Below are positions 16,821-25,747 of a DNA stretch of 64,000 nt, in pieces. Each line of letters begins with the position of its first letter. Position 1 is the first letter of the stretch. The translations under genes and the position numbers were made by a program. The stretch is taken from contig QQUY01000001.1 of the NCBI GenBank assembly GCA_003385635.1, forward strand, positions 434,001-498,000, given 5' to 3'. The notes beneath the pieces were generated by a model. That model was not told the origin of the DNA and searched no databases. It saw only the letters and a list, made by a program, of their open reading frames with translations. This DNA comes from Acidobacteriota bacterium. Its GTDB lineage: Bacteria; Acidobacteriota; Blastocatellia; Pyrinomonadales; Pyrinomonadaceae.

Positions 16821-18296
16821 ATGACGAAACGCAAAGCCCTCATCATTGATGATGATGAGGCTACACTGGACCTTTTCAAATATCAGCTCGAATCCTCTGG
16901 ATTCGAAGCGGCAACCGCGGCAGACGGTACAACGGGTGAGGAACTTGTCGGCGAGCAAGACTTTGACATCATCCTTACCGATCTAGGTCTTCCGGACATA
17001 GACGGAATCGAACTCGTTGCAAAACTGAAAAGCGCTTCACCTGCGACGGAGATCATTATGGTCACCGGCCGTGGTTCGGTTACGAAAGCCATCGAAGCCA
17101 CCAAGGCCGGCGCTTTTTACTATGTCGAGAAACCTGTAGATTTTGACGAGCTCCACCTCCTGATAGAAAAAGCCGTTGAGCGAAAACAGCAGGCGGACGA
17201 GATCCGTGAATTGCGCGGTAAGCTCACTAACGTTCAGAGCTACGAAGGCATCATCGGCGGCACGAAGCCGATGCAGGAGATCTACGAGCTGATCGAGAAC
17301 GTCGCCGACTCGGATGCGAACATCCTCATTCTCGGGGAATCCGGTACGGGGAAAGAGGTGATAGCGAATGCAATCCACTATAAGAGCGGAAGATCCGGCA
17401 AGCCTTTTGTAAAGGTCAACTGTTCGGCATTGCCAAAAGAACTGATCGAATCGCAGCTGTTCGGACACGTGAAAGGAGCTTTCACGGGGGCCAACGCCGA
17501 CAAGGTGGGCCTTATAGGTAAAGCGCGAGAAGGGAGCCTCTTGCTGGACGAGATCGGCGAAATGCCTCTCGATCTACAGCCAAAGCTGCTGCGAGTGCTT
17601 CAAGAGAAGAAATACTACCGTGTCGGCAGCGAAACGCCCGTGATGGCTGACTTCCGGCTCATCTCATCAACCAACCGCGACCCTGAAAAGGCGATGTCCG
17701 AAGGCGATTTGCGTGAAGATCTCTATTACCGGCTAAACACGATCGAGATCCGGATCCCGCCGCTTCGTGACCGTGTCGATGACATTCCAATGCTGGCCGA
17801 GCACTTTCTCGAAATGTTTTCGGAAAAGTACGGAAGGGAGTTCAAATCATTCTCGAACAGCGTCTACCGAAAGCTCCTCGAATCCGAATGGCGCGGGAAT
17901 GTACGTGAGCTTCAGCATGTTATCGAGCGCGCCGTGCTGATGAACAGGGGTTCGACGATCGAATCGCTCGAGCTGCAGTCCGGTGTTAGAGAGGCCAGGC
18001 CAAAGGTCGCCGCCGCGACAATGACTCCCTCTGGATCGTCGGTTTCGGCCAATGGATCCCGATCAACGGACGACATTTTCGGGGGTATCGGTGAAGAGAT
18101 CGTGGAAACGCTTTCGGGCCTGGGCGAAGAAGAACTGGACGATAACGACGTGTTCGGGTTCCTGGAAAAGTCCGTGGTTGAAGCCGCATTGAAAAAGACC
18201 AAAGGTAATAAGAAAGCAGCCGCAAAGCTTCTCGGTCTGTACCGGGCGCGGCTGTACGGAATGATAAAACGTCACGGCATTGAACCTCCCGAGTAG
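16821..18296 (+). CDS. NtrC-type sigma-54-dependent response regulator
   Basis: A 491-residue regulator; the ATG at 16821 with AAGGAA before it is chosen over an upstream frame extension. It has a receiver domain with D54 as phospho-acceptor (ILTDLGLPDIDG), then an AAA+ domain with Walker A GESGTGKE. The sigma-54 contact loop GAFTGA is present, and Walker B is in LLLDEIGEMPLDLQ. A long linker leads to a Fis-type helix-turn-helix at the C-terminus (NKKAAAKLLGLYRARLYGMIKR). The intact GAFTGA means it should open sigma-54 promoters; one clear candidate promoter exists in this window at 61021. The kinase-like gene downstream starts 45 bases after the stop. Confidence 0.95.
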   Translation: MTKRKALIIDDDEATLDLFKYQLESSGFEAATAADGTTGEELVGEQDFDIILTDLGLPDIDGIELVAKLKSASPATEIIMVTGRGSVTKAIEATKAGAFYYVEKPVDFDELHLLIEKAVERKQQADEIRELRGKLTNVQSYEGIIGGTKPMQEIYELIENVADSDANILILGESGTGKEVIANAIHYKSGRSGKPFVKVNCSALPKELIESQLFGHVKGAFTGANADKVGLIGKAREGSLLLDEIGEMPLDLQPKLLRVLQEKKYYRVGSETPVMADFRLISSTNRDPEKAMSEGDLREDLYYRLNTIEIRIPPLRDRVDDIPMLAEHFLEMFSEKYGREFKSFSNSVYRKLLESEWRGNVRELQHVIERAVLMNRGSTIESLELQSGVREARPKVAAATMTPSGSSVSANGSRSTDDIFGGIGEEIVETLSGLGEEELDDNDVFGFLEKSVVEAALKKTKGNKKAAAKLLGLYRARLYGMIKRHGIEPPE

Positions 18297-18341
18297 GTCC
18301 GGCCGTTCGTTTTAGTATTAGCACTTTTAAAGCAAATAACG

Positions 18342-19361
18342 ATGCACTACAAGATCAAGGGAACGACAAGAAAGCAGAGAGGCCCAAGCAAAGCGCTTGT
18401 TAGAAAAAGCGCGTTAGGTGCCACCGTTCTGGGATTGGCATTGCTGCTTGTAACATCGGTATTGATCCTTTTGCGGTTTCTCGAACCATCGTCCGGACTT
18501 CTTTTTGTAACGGGCTTGATTCTCGGACTCTCGCTGATCATTGCCCTTGGACTTCAGTCTTGGGCCGAGGGAACTACGAGGAATGACGAGCGCAGGGTCA
18601 GGAGTCTCGAGGGTCAGGTAGCGACACTCTCGGAGAAACTCCGGATCTTGACGAACTACACGGTTGACGATGAGTCTGCTTCACGCCAGCTGATAGCCAG
18701 CCTTTCACACGACGTAAGAACCTCCTTAAATGCACTTTCCGGATGGGCAAAGATCCTCGAACGACAGCAGTTGAGTGACAAGCTTAGGGAAACTGCGCTC
18801 GACGGCATCGATAGAAGTATCAAGAGACAATTGGCGCTTCTCGAAGAAGCGAGCGAGTACCTTGCGCTCGAGGAAGAAGGGAAGGTCGCAATGCTGGACA
18901 AGGTAAAGAGCGAAGACCTTTTGGCGGGGGTGGTCGAAGAGGTTTCTCCGAGCGCGGAGAGCAGGCACGTTGAGATGGCGGTCATCGACGACGCCCAACG
19001 GGCATTGAATTGCGACGCAGAGAAACTACAAACTGCATTGAACAAGATCCTTAGAACCGTAGTCAGGCATACTCCGGTGGGAGGCAAATTGCTGGTTCGC
19101 GCAAATCCTGCTCTCGAGGGACTGTCGATCTCAATAAAGAACTCACGAGAGAACGGAACCGATGACTTTCCTTTTCGCAGCCTTCCCGGGATCAGCCGCG
19201 GTGAGATATCCGCTGCGGACGAGTCTGCCGGCACCGGACTATCACTTGCGATCTCTAAGAAAATAATCGAAATGCACGGCGGAAAGATCGCCGTTGAAGA
19301 AAGCAATTCCGGTCTCGGAACCGAGGTCCGGGTTGTACTTCCGAAGAACGAATCCGTTTAG
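18342..19361 (+). CDS. Membrane histidine-kinase-like protein with degenerate ATP site
   Basis: A 339-residue protein with a basic N-terminus and two membrane helices (about residues 27-45 and 52-70), then a coiled coil. The HisKA domain keeps its histidine in SLSHDVRTSLNALSGW. The ATPase domain is unusual. At the N box the Asn expected before Ala (consensus NLLxNAxKYTP) is replaced in ILRTVVRHTPVGG. The G1 box DxGxG is absent at IKNSRENGTDD. Only a G2-like GTGLSLAISKK and the end GGKIAVEESNSGLGTEVRVVLP remain normal. It therefore may not bind ATP well and could be a pseudokinase or phosphatase partner for the NtrC-type regulator encoded just upstream. Confidence 0.8.
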   Translation: MHYKIKGTTRKQRGPSKALVRKSALGATVLGLALLLVTSVLILLRFLEPSSGLLFVTGLILGLSLIIALGLQSWAEGTTRNDERRVRSLEGQVATLSEKLRILTNYTVDDESASRQLIASLSHDVRTSLNALSGWAKILERQQLSDKLRETALDGIDRSIKRQLALLEEASEYLALEEEGKVAMLDKVKSEDLLAGVVEEVSPSAESRHVEMAVIDDAQRALNCDAEKLQTALNKILRTVVRHTPVGGKLLVRANPALEGLSISIKNSRENGTDDFPFRSLPGISRGEISAADESAGTGLSLAISKKIIEMHGGKIAVEESNSGLGTEVRVVLPKNESV

Positions 19362-19606
19362 ATCTCTGAACTGTCCAAGCCCGGACAGGCTGTTCTCAAT
19401 TCCTACATTCTAATTGTCGCGTATCGATACACGGACTGGCCGTTCAGCTCCATTGGATGCCCGTCCGATAGGCTGCTAACTCCTCCACGCACAATAGTTA
19501 TAGTAATTTCGCCCGCTTGGGTACGGACATTGCGCTCTAAAAGGGTAGGCTGAAAACGAAATTTTCGGCCGAAGAATATATGAACGCTATTTTGCGAGGC
19601 AGAACA

Positions 19607-21934
19607 ATGAGACAAATCAATAAGACACTACTTACGCTATTCAGCTGCGCCGCGATATTACTCGCCGGCACGGCCACTTTTGCGCAGGTCAGGGCTTACA
19701 GGGTTGACGACAACCGTGTGAGACAGGTTCTCGTTAGCATCGAGAGCGGAACTGACCGTTTCAAGCGTGCATTCGATCTCTCTATGGATCAAAGCCGCTG
19801 GGACGGCACAGAGACCGAAGACGCACTCAACAAGAACATTACCGAGTTCGAGAACTCTACCGACAGGCTTCGGCAGCGTTTCGAAGCGAACGAATCGATT
19901 TCGGAAGATGTAGTGCGGGTTCTGAACCACGCTTCATACATCAACAGATTTATGACCAGAAACGCGTTGGGAACGATGACCGAACGCCACTGGGTTGCGA
20001 TTAAGCGGGATCTGGATCTACTCGCCGGTTATTACCGGTTGAGCTATGACTGGAACGCAGCGGTAAGCAGCGGAGATTTGATCTATCGCAAGCCCTACCG
20101 CGTCTCAGACCGGCAGGTTGAGACACTTCTAAAGAGGATCGAGGCCCGGACCGACAACTTCAAGCGAAGGCTCGATACCGCTCTCGACCAAAGCACGCTG
20201 AACAACACGAGGCGTGAGGACAGGATCGACAGTTTCGTAAAGGAATTCGAGAACGAGACGGACAGACTGAGCCAAAGATTTTCGGCCGGCGAATCGGTCA
20301 CGCAGGACGTTGAAAGAGTGTTGACCAGCGCGGCATCGATCGACAGGTTTATGACCAGGAGTCGACTAACGAATCCGGCGGAGAACACCTGGAAGCGTCT
20401 TAAGGCGGATCTGAACATGCTCGCGGGCTACTACAATGTCGCATTTGATTGGCGCCGGTCGCCGATCGACAACAGGACTATGGCTTACACGGTAGCCGGT
20501 CCGCAGGTTTCGAACCTTCTTGATTCGATCGAGTCAAAGACCGACGTTTATAGGCGCACGATGAACACGGCGCTTGACCGAAGCATTCTGAACGACACTT
20601 ACAGCGAGAGGTCCTTTCTTGACTATGTAACCGCCTTTGAGAACGCGACGGACCGTTTGAAACAGAGGTTCGACGCACGCGAGTCGACAGACGAGGATGT
20701 AGAGAACGTACTGAACCGTGCGGTCTACATTGATTCGTTCATGCGCGACTATCGGCTGATGAGACCGGCTGAAGCGCAATGGCGATCGTTGAAGTCTGAC
20801 CTGGATACCCTTGCCAGGTACTACGCGGTCAACTACGCGTGGAACGGACCGTTTCCGCAGGCTGACAGATTCAATTCAATGCTCACCGGCACGTACCGTT
20901 TGAATCGTTCGCTCAGTGATGATGTGGGTACGGTCGTCAGGAATGCGATCGACGTTTATCCGCAGCTGAGGGAAGAAAGGATCGAACGGAATCTTACACG
21001 GAGACTCTCGTCTCCATCGATGCTCGCAATCGACAAGGTAGGTGCTGACGTGACTGTGGCGTCAAGCAATGGACCTCAGATGACCTTCAAGGCCGATGGT
21101 GTGACGCGAATCGAGACCAATCGTGGCCGGCAAATGAAGGTCACTGCAAACTCCTACTATGAAGGCGTTTCGCTCCAGTACGAGGGAACCGGCAACAGTG
21201 ATTACTACATCAATTTCATCCCTTTTGGCGACGACCAGCTGAGAGTCGTCAGGAGAATCAATCTCGAGAACCTTGACGAGACCGTTACTGTCTCAAGCGT
21301 TTACGAGAAGGTCGAAACCACCGCTGACTGGAACACCGTCTATGATCCTAGGCGCGGTGGAAATCCCGATACGGGAACGACCGGCTCATTCATAGTTCCG
21401 AACGGAACCGAACTCAAAGCTGTACTGGACAGAACGATTTCGACGAGAGCGTCCCAGGACGGCGACCAGTTTACGATGAGAGTCGTAACCCCGGGTCGTT
21501 ACGAAGGCGCAGTGATCAAAGGCCGCGTAGTGAGTGCGAAGCGGTCAGGTATCCTGACTGGCAACGCCAACATTTCGCTGGACTTTGACACGATCGTTCT
21601 TAGAAACGGGCAGACCTATGAGTTTGCCGGCATCATCGAGAATGTGATCCTTCGGAATGGCGAAAACGTGAAGGTCGATAACGAAGGCGGAGTTCGAGAT
21701 GACGACAGCCAGACGCGTGAGACGATCACCCGAGCCAGTATTGGTGCGGGCATCGGAGCGATCCTTGGAGCGATCCTCGGCGGCGGAGAAGGAGCTGCTG
21801 TTGGAGCCGCTGTTGGGGGCGCCGCCGGAGCAGGTACCGTGATCGCACAGGGTCGCGACCATGTCGAGCTCGAACCTGGAACCGAGTTCCAGATCGAAGC
21901 AAGCGCGCCGGCCAATGTCGGATCGGCAAGATAA
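19607..21934 (+). CDS. Exported repeat protein with C-terminal glycine-zipper domain
   Basis: A 775-residue protein with a signal peptide (residues 1-27, cleavage near ATFAQ). Three internal repeats of about 125 residues begin near residues 30, 163 and 293. Each has the pattern V..LL..IE..TD.F+R..D.ALD.S, then a run like TDRLRQRFEA.ES..EDV..VLN.A..I..FM, and ends YY...Y.W. A beta-rich middle region follows. At about 598-690 there is a segment starting VPNGTELKAVLDRTI, and at about 710-745 a glycine zipper (GAGIGAILGAILGGGEGAAVG). The second ATG (19607) fits the signal peptide better than the one at 19580. Probably periplasmic or outer-membrane-associated; function unknown. Confidence 0.75.
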   Translation: MRQINKTLLTLFSCAAILLAGTATFAQVRAYRVDDNRVRQVLVSIESGTDRFKRAFDLSMDQSRWDGTETEDALNKNITEFENSTDRLRQRFEANESISEDVVRVLNHASYINRFMTRNALGTMTERHWVAIKRDLDLLAGYYRLSYDWNAAVSSGDLIYRKPYRVSDRQVETLLKRIEARTDNFKRRLDTALDQSTLNNTRREDRIDSFVKEFENETDRLSQRFSAGESVTQDVERVLTSAASIDRFMTRSRLTNPAENTWKRLKADLNMLAGYYNVAFDWRRSPIDNRTMAYTVAGPQVSNLLDSIESKTDVYRRTMNTALDRSILNDTYSERSFLDYVTAFENATDRLKQRFDARESTDEDVENVLNRAVYIDSFMRDYRLMRPAEAQWRSLKSDLDTLARYYAVNYAWNGPFPQADRFNSMLTGTYRLNRSLSDDVGTVVRNAIDVYPQLREERIERNLTRRLSSPSMLAIDKVGADVTVASSNGPQMTFKADGVTRIETNRGRQMKVTANSYYEGVSLQYEGTGNSDYYINFIPFGDDQLRVVRRINLENLDETVTVSSVYEKVETTADWNTVYDPRRGGNPDTGTTGSFIVPNGTELKAVLDRTISTRASQDGDQFTMRVVTPGRYEGAVIKGRVVSAKRSGILTGNANISLDFDTIVLRNGQTYEFAGIIENVILRNGENVKVDNEGGVRDDDSQTRETITRASIGAGIGAILGAILGGGEGAAVGAAVGGAAGAGTVIAQGRDHVELEPGTEFQIEASAPANVGSAR

Positions 21935-21952
21935 ACATAGTAGACAAAAACC

Positions 21953-21978
21953 GGGGCGGGACCGATCGGTTCTGCCCC
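21953..21978 (+). terminator. Terminator after the repeat/glycine-zipper protein gene
   Basis: GGGGC and GCCCC arms with an inner GGACCGATCGGTTC self-complementary core form a stable hairpin 18 bases after the stop, followed by ATTTCT. Confidence 0.65.
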
Positions 21979-22034
21979 ATTTCTATGTCAACTCCGATTT
22001 GACGAAGGTCAAATCGCTCTTCAGGAGGCAAACG

Positions 22035-22550
22035 ATGCAGGATCAGAAACTGGCAAAAGACGAAGCGCGTCGAACGGCAAACTACGAGAATATAAAGGAC
22101 GAGATCAAGCAAGACGTAGGCGAGGAGATTGCTGCGGAAGCCGACACGCCAACTCAGGCGCAAGTGGAGCAGGAGAAGGACATTGCCCACGGCATGCGCC
22201 AGAAGGCTGTCAACGAGGTAGCCCAGACCGAGAGGGAAGTGGAACGCGGCCGCGTTGCGGCGAGGGTTTCGCAGATCGTCGATTATGTCTTTTTCCTGAT
22301 CTACGGATTTCTTGGAATTCGCCTGCTGCTTGAACTTTTGGCGGCAAGGGAGAGCGCGGAATTCGTGAAATGGGTTAAGGCCGTGACGGGAATTTTTTAC
22401 TGGCCGTTCGAGGGGATCGTCGCCAGTCCGTCGGTCGAGGGTCACACTCTGGCGCTTCCGATCATTGTTGCGATGATCGTCTACGTTCTTCTACATATGG
22501 CGATCAACGGCTTGCTGAGAATGATGGCGCACAGACGAACGGCGGTGTAA
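22035..22550 (+). CDS. YggT-like two-helix membrane protein with charged N-terminus
   Basis: A 171-residue protein; AGGAGG six bases before the ATG at 22035 fixes the start and rules out a longer frame from 21861. Residues 1-75 are highly charged and helical. Then come membrane segments at about 78-98 (VDYVFFLIYGFLGIRLLLELL) and about 138-160 (LALPIIVAMIVYVLLHMAING). Between them is FVKWVKAVTGIFYWPFEGIV, the signature stretch of YggT-family proteins. YggT proteins are linked with osmotic and cell-division functions, but no role can be given here. The gene follows the repeat/glycine-zipper gene with a terminator between. Confidence 0.75.
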   Translation: MQDQKLAKDEARRTANYENIKDEIKQDVGEEIAAEADTPTQAQVEQEKDIAHGMRQKAVNEVAQTEREVERGRVAARVSQIVDYVFFLIYGFLGIRLLLELLAARESAEFVKWVKAVTGIFYWPFEGIVASPSVEGHTLALPIIVAMIVYVLLHMAINGLLRMMAHRRTAV

Positions 22551-22553
22551 GAA

Positions 22554-22609
22554 GGAGACAGAATACAGAAGACAGGAGACAGGAGACAGACGTCAGAAGT
22601 CAGGAGACG
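22554..22609. repeat. Degenerate heptad array, consensus GRAGACA (8 units)
   Basis: Eight consecutive 7-nt units: GGAGACA, GAATACA, GAAGACA, GGAGACA, GGAGACA, GACGTCA, GAAGTCA, GGAGACG. The array begins three bases after the stop of the YggT-like gene. Confidence 0.85.
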
Positions 22610-22950
22610 CCAATTCGAACCGTTTAGAGCAGCGCTTGCGCTGCAGAAGTCGTGCAGAGCACGGCTCTACATCATGACGAACCCCGGATCGTTTAACGCA
22701 GCGCTTGCGCTGCATCCGTGGGCGGAGCCCGACGATTCTGTTTTGCGCGTTGCGCTCATGGCAGGGCAAGCCCCGCTCTAAACGTGAGGCGTGCAAGTCG
22801 CAGGCGCCGGGATCATAAGTCCCCAAAACTATCTCCCGAGCCGCACTCACGGCGAAACACATTTTCGCCCTTGCTTACGCGCGGGCTACTGACACATTCA
22901 GACGTCCAACATTTGGCCCACCCGTGAACGGGTGGGCTAAACATTATCTC
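22610..22950. repeat. Cluster of REP-like palindromes, no gene
   Basis: The spacer holds the palindrome GCAGCGCTTGCGCTGC twice (22629-22644 and 22698-22713), each preceded by GTTTA-type sequence. An imperfect palindrome CGTGCAGAGCACG follows the first. A third palindrome, GCCCACCCGTGAACGGGTGGGC, lies at 22916-22937. The last is related to the element at 3566-3585, and the first to elements at 36573-36780. No protein-like ORF is present. Confidence 0.75.
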
Positions 22951-23013
22951 GGAACTCGGAACTTGGAACCTGGAACTCGAAACCTGGAACTCGAAACCCG
23001 GAACTTGGAACTA
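22951..23013. repeat. Degenerate heptad array, consensus GGAACTC (9 units)
   Basis: Nine consecutive 7-nt units: GGAACTC, GGAACTT, GGAACCT, GGAACTC, GAAACCT, GGAACTC, GAAACCC, GGAACTT, GGAACTA. The array ends exactly at the base before the stop codon of the RnfD-like gene (23014, minus strand). Confidence 0.88.
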
Positions 23014-23847
23014 CTACTCCGGCTTCTTCAACCAGTAGATATCAACGAGGTTCGCGATCGGGCCGACGATGAACAGCGCATAGTACGGTGCGTGGACATT
23101 CTCCATCATCCTCAGCACCATTTCCGCCGCGGCGATCAGGAACACGACGACGATCTGGGCCTTTCTCGAATGCCGCACGGTCGTGGCCGGATCGGTGATC
23201 ATGAAGAAGATGAACAACTGATACATCGCACCTGTTATTGGAGCGACCTCTGCCAGAAACGCATCGCCCGTCCAGAGGCTTCGGATCCCGGCAAAGAATA
23301 TGAAGCTTAGGATATACGTGAACGTGATGTGGAAACGTTTGAGGCGATAGATGATGATGCAACCGAGGACCCAGATCACGGTCATCGCAGCAAAGTTGTT
23401 GCCCCACTGGAAACTGAGAGTTGAATACGCAGACGGTGCGATCAGAAGCATCGCGGCGATCCCGAAGTTCGAAGGATTCCAGAGATGCCTGCCCTTTATC
23501 CTCAGTACATACTTCGAAGTGATCGTGATAGCCGCACAGAGCGCGAAGGTCCAAAGGAACGGTGAACGAGTGAGGATGCCAACGCTGATCCCAGAAATGT
23601 AAGCGCTCGCCAGAAAGGGGAAGTGCCCGCGGTCGATCTTTGATAGAACTGCGTCGAAAAGAATGGCGACGCCGATCGCGAGCAGCGTCTGCGGATAGCT
23701 TTCGAGGATTCCGTAAAAGACCTGTCCGACCAGAAGGATCAAAGTGATCAGCAGGGGCATCACGAGCCGTGTATCGATGCCGAAAGTCTTCATCGGCATC
23801 ACCGGCGCCTTCTGGGGGACAGTAATGTTTGAGGCTTCCGTGCTCAT
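23014..23847 (-). CDS. UnbU-like RnfD/NqrB-family membrane protein
   Basis: A 277-residue integral membrane protein with about nine hydrophobic segments, belonging to the NQR2/RnfD/RnfE superfamily. The recognisable core is GRHLWNPSNFGIAAMLLIAP and, later, FIFFMITDPATTVRHSRKAQ; in RnfD/NqrB the equivalent Thr in the D-x-(A/T)-T segment carries covalent FMN. Here TDPATT is present, so covalent flavin is possible but unproven. The gene overlaps the stop end of an UnbV-like gene (ATGA at 23844-23847). UnbU proteins of enediyne clusters have the same fold and neighbour UnbV; no polyketide synthase is present here. There are no other Rnf/Nqr subunits in the window. Confidence 0.8.
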   Translation of the reverse strand: MSTEASNITVPQKAPVMPMKTFGIDTRLVMPLLITLILLVGQVFYGILESYPQTLLAIGVAILFDAVLSKIDRGHFPFLASAYISGISVGILTRSPFLWTFALCAAITITSKYVLRIKGRHLWNPSNFGIAAMLLIAPSAYSTLSFQWGNNFAAMTVIWVLGCIIIYRLKRFHITFTYILSFIFFAGIRSLWTGDAFLAEVAPITGAMYQLFIFFMITDPATTVRHSRKAQIVVVFLIAAAEMVLRMMENVHAPYYALFIVGPIANLVDIYWLKKPE

Positions 23848-25613
23848 CCGGGGATCTGGACTCGGTGGATCTTGTTGATTTCCGGCGATTCGATCACTTT
23901 CGTTTCGCCGCTCGGATACCTGATCACGACCTTTTCAACTTTGGCTGTTCCCCCAAGACCGAAATGGGCTCGGCGCTGGTTTTGCGAGCAGTAGCCGCTG
24001 CCCCCATGGATCTCCTGGGTCTGCATCAACTTGTCCCTGAAGACAGTAATTCTTGCCCCGATCGCGTCGTCATTTTCGAAAGCGAACGCGATCCAGTTCC
24101 GGCCATCAGAAACATGATTCTTGTATATCAGTGCCGGCCCCTTCTGGTTCGCGACGATGACATCAAGCACGCCGCGATTCCAAAGGTCTGCGACCGCGAC
24201 CGCCCTTCCGTCAAGGGTCTCGCGGATCCCAACCGCAAGCGCGATCTCAGAGAACCCGCCTTTGCCATCGTTCGCCCAGAGCTTCTTCTGCTGGTAACCG
24301 GAAAGGCTTCGGCCTTCCATCGCCGGCCAGTTCGCGGCGTCAGCGATGATCGAGTTGTTGCCAAGCGTAACCTTTGAGAAGTCGTACCAGTAGTTGACGT
24401 TCTTGTCAGCAGACACGTATCCGTTGGTGAGGAATATGTCCTGGTCGCCGTCATTGTCGAAATCGCCGAACTGGCTTCCCCATGCCCATCCTCCGTCCTC
24501 AACTCCGACCGCATTTGCGAGATTGTCAAATTTAACGTCCGCGCCCGAGGTTCCCTCGCGCGGGACCCATAAGTTGTTTCCCTGCAGAAGGATACCTCGT
24601 TCGGATATGTTCGTTTCGTAGATCGAAAGCCGGCCGTCGTTCATCACGTCGCCAAAACTCGCGTTCATCCCGCTCTTTGGCGAGAACCCGATTCCCGAAG
24701 CCTCGCTCGCGTCGATGAAACGCTTTCCATCGTCGTTTATATAAAGCTCCGATACCCCGTAGTCGTTCGCCACAAACAGGTCCGGGTAGCCGTTTCCGGT
24801 CAGGTCGGCCGCGCCGGCAGCGAGCGCCCATCGATTCGAATCGATGCCCATCTGCTTGCTGACCTCTTCGAATTTTCCGTCGCCAAGATTTCTGAGCAAG
24901 TACTTGCGCCCGCCGTTCTTCGCGTATTCGAAGCTCTCAGGCATTATCCGCGTGTTCTCAAGCTTCCAGAGATTGATGTCCTCACGGAAATAGCCTCCGA
25001 GAAAGATGTCGAGATTGCCGTCGCGGTCGAAGTCGAACCAGATCCCGGAATTGATGTTCGCCCATTCGGGAAATGCAGGAACTTCTAGCTCTTCAAACGA
25101 CTTTCCGCCTTTGTTGCGGTACAAAGCAGATCTGCCCCATTTGTAAACGAGAAGGTCTTCGAATCCGTCGTTGTCGAAGTCGCCCCAGATTGCCCCCATC
25201 GAAACGCCGGTACCATCTTTATTCACGTCCGAGACACCGACTTCGGAGGCGACATCGGTGAAGGTCCCGTCACCGTTGTTTCTGTAAAGCGCGTTCTGGC
25301 TTCCTTCGCCACTGTTCGTAAGATAGATGTCGCTCCATCCGTCACGATCGAAATCAACGATCGAAACTCCTGCGCCCATCGAGGCGATCTGCGGCATTAT
25401 GTTGTCGAGCTTTGGGTCCAGCGACGGCGCCTTGTGTACAAAGTCAATTCCTGACTTCTTCGCCACTTCCTCAAAGTAGAATCCGTAGCGTTCAAGCGCC
25501 TTCTCGCGATCAAGAGCCTCTTCGGCCGCACCGCCGGAGAAGTAATCGATGACGAACGGCACCGCCAGAAGCGCGATAAAGAGAGAGGTGATAAATGCTT
25601 TTCGCCAAGTCAT
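23844..25613 (-). CDS. CRTAC1-like FG-GAP/VCBS repeat protein with ASPIC-UnbV domain
   Basis: A 589-residue exported protein with an N-terminal hydrophobic anchor (about residues 7-25). Repeated calcium-binding FG-GAP/VCBS blades follow, of the type DFDRDGWSDIYLTNSGEG, DFDNDGFEDLLVY, DFDRDGNLDIFLGGY and DFDNDGDQDIFLTNGY, predicting a beta propeller. The last ~70 residues are an ASPIC/UnbV domain (GARITVFRDKLMQTQEI, then GYCSQNQRRAHFGLG and a C-terminal VVIRYPSG). Its translation is coupled to the RnfD-like gene by a four-base overlap. An extracytoplasmic, calcium-bound scaffold is likely; the biochemical role is unknown. Confidence 0.88.
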   Translation of the reverse strand: MTWRKAFITSLFIALLAVPFVIDYFSGGAAEEALDREKALERYGFYFEEVAKKSGIDFVHKAPSLDPKLDNIMPQIASMGAGVSIVDFDRDGWSDIYLTNSGEGSQNALYRNNGDGTFTDVASEVGVSDVNKDGTGVSMGAIWGDFDNDGFEDLLVYKWGRSALYRNKGGKSFEELEVPAFPEWANINSGIWFDFDRDGNLDIFLGGYFREDINLWKLENTRIMPESFEYAKNGGRKYLLRNLGDGKFEEVSKQMGIDSNRWALAAGAADLTGNGYPDLFVANDYGVSELYINDDGKRFIDASEASGIGFSPKSGMNASFGDVMNDGRLSIYETNISERGILLQGNNLWVPREGTSGADVKFDNLANAVGVEDGGWAWGSQFGDFDNDGDQDIFLTNGYVSADKNVNYWYDFSKVTLGNNSIIADAANWPAMEGRSLSGYQQKKLWANDGKGGFSEIALAVGIRETLDGRAVAVADLWNRGVLDVIVANQKGPALIYKNHVSDGRNWIAFAFENDDAIGARITVFRDKLMQTQEIHGGSGYCSQNQRRAHFGLGGTAKVEKVVIRYPSGETKVIESPEINKIHRVQIPG

Positions 25614-25621
25614 TTATTAAG

Positions 25622-25747
25622 AATTAGCCACAGATGAAGAGGATTAACACAGATTAACAAAGGTGGATCGAAACAGTTCAAGCTGGATGATTTCGGAATC
25701 GGTTATTTCCCAACATCCGTGTTAATCCCCTTCATCTGTGGCTAATT
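25622..25747. repeat. Intergenic spacer made of a 29-bp inverted repeat pair
   Basis: The arms at 25622-25650 and 25719-25747 (start AATTAGCCACAGATGAAG) are complementary with a single mismatch over 29 bases, and enclose 68 bases. The distal arm supplies the TAG stop of the upstream 1120-residue gene. Transcribed, the spacer would fold as one long hairpin between two genes of the same cluster. Confidence 0.85.
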
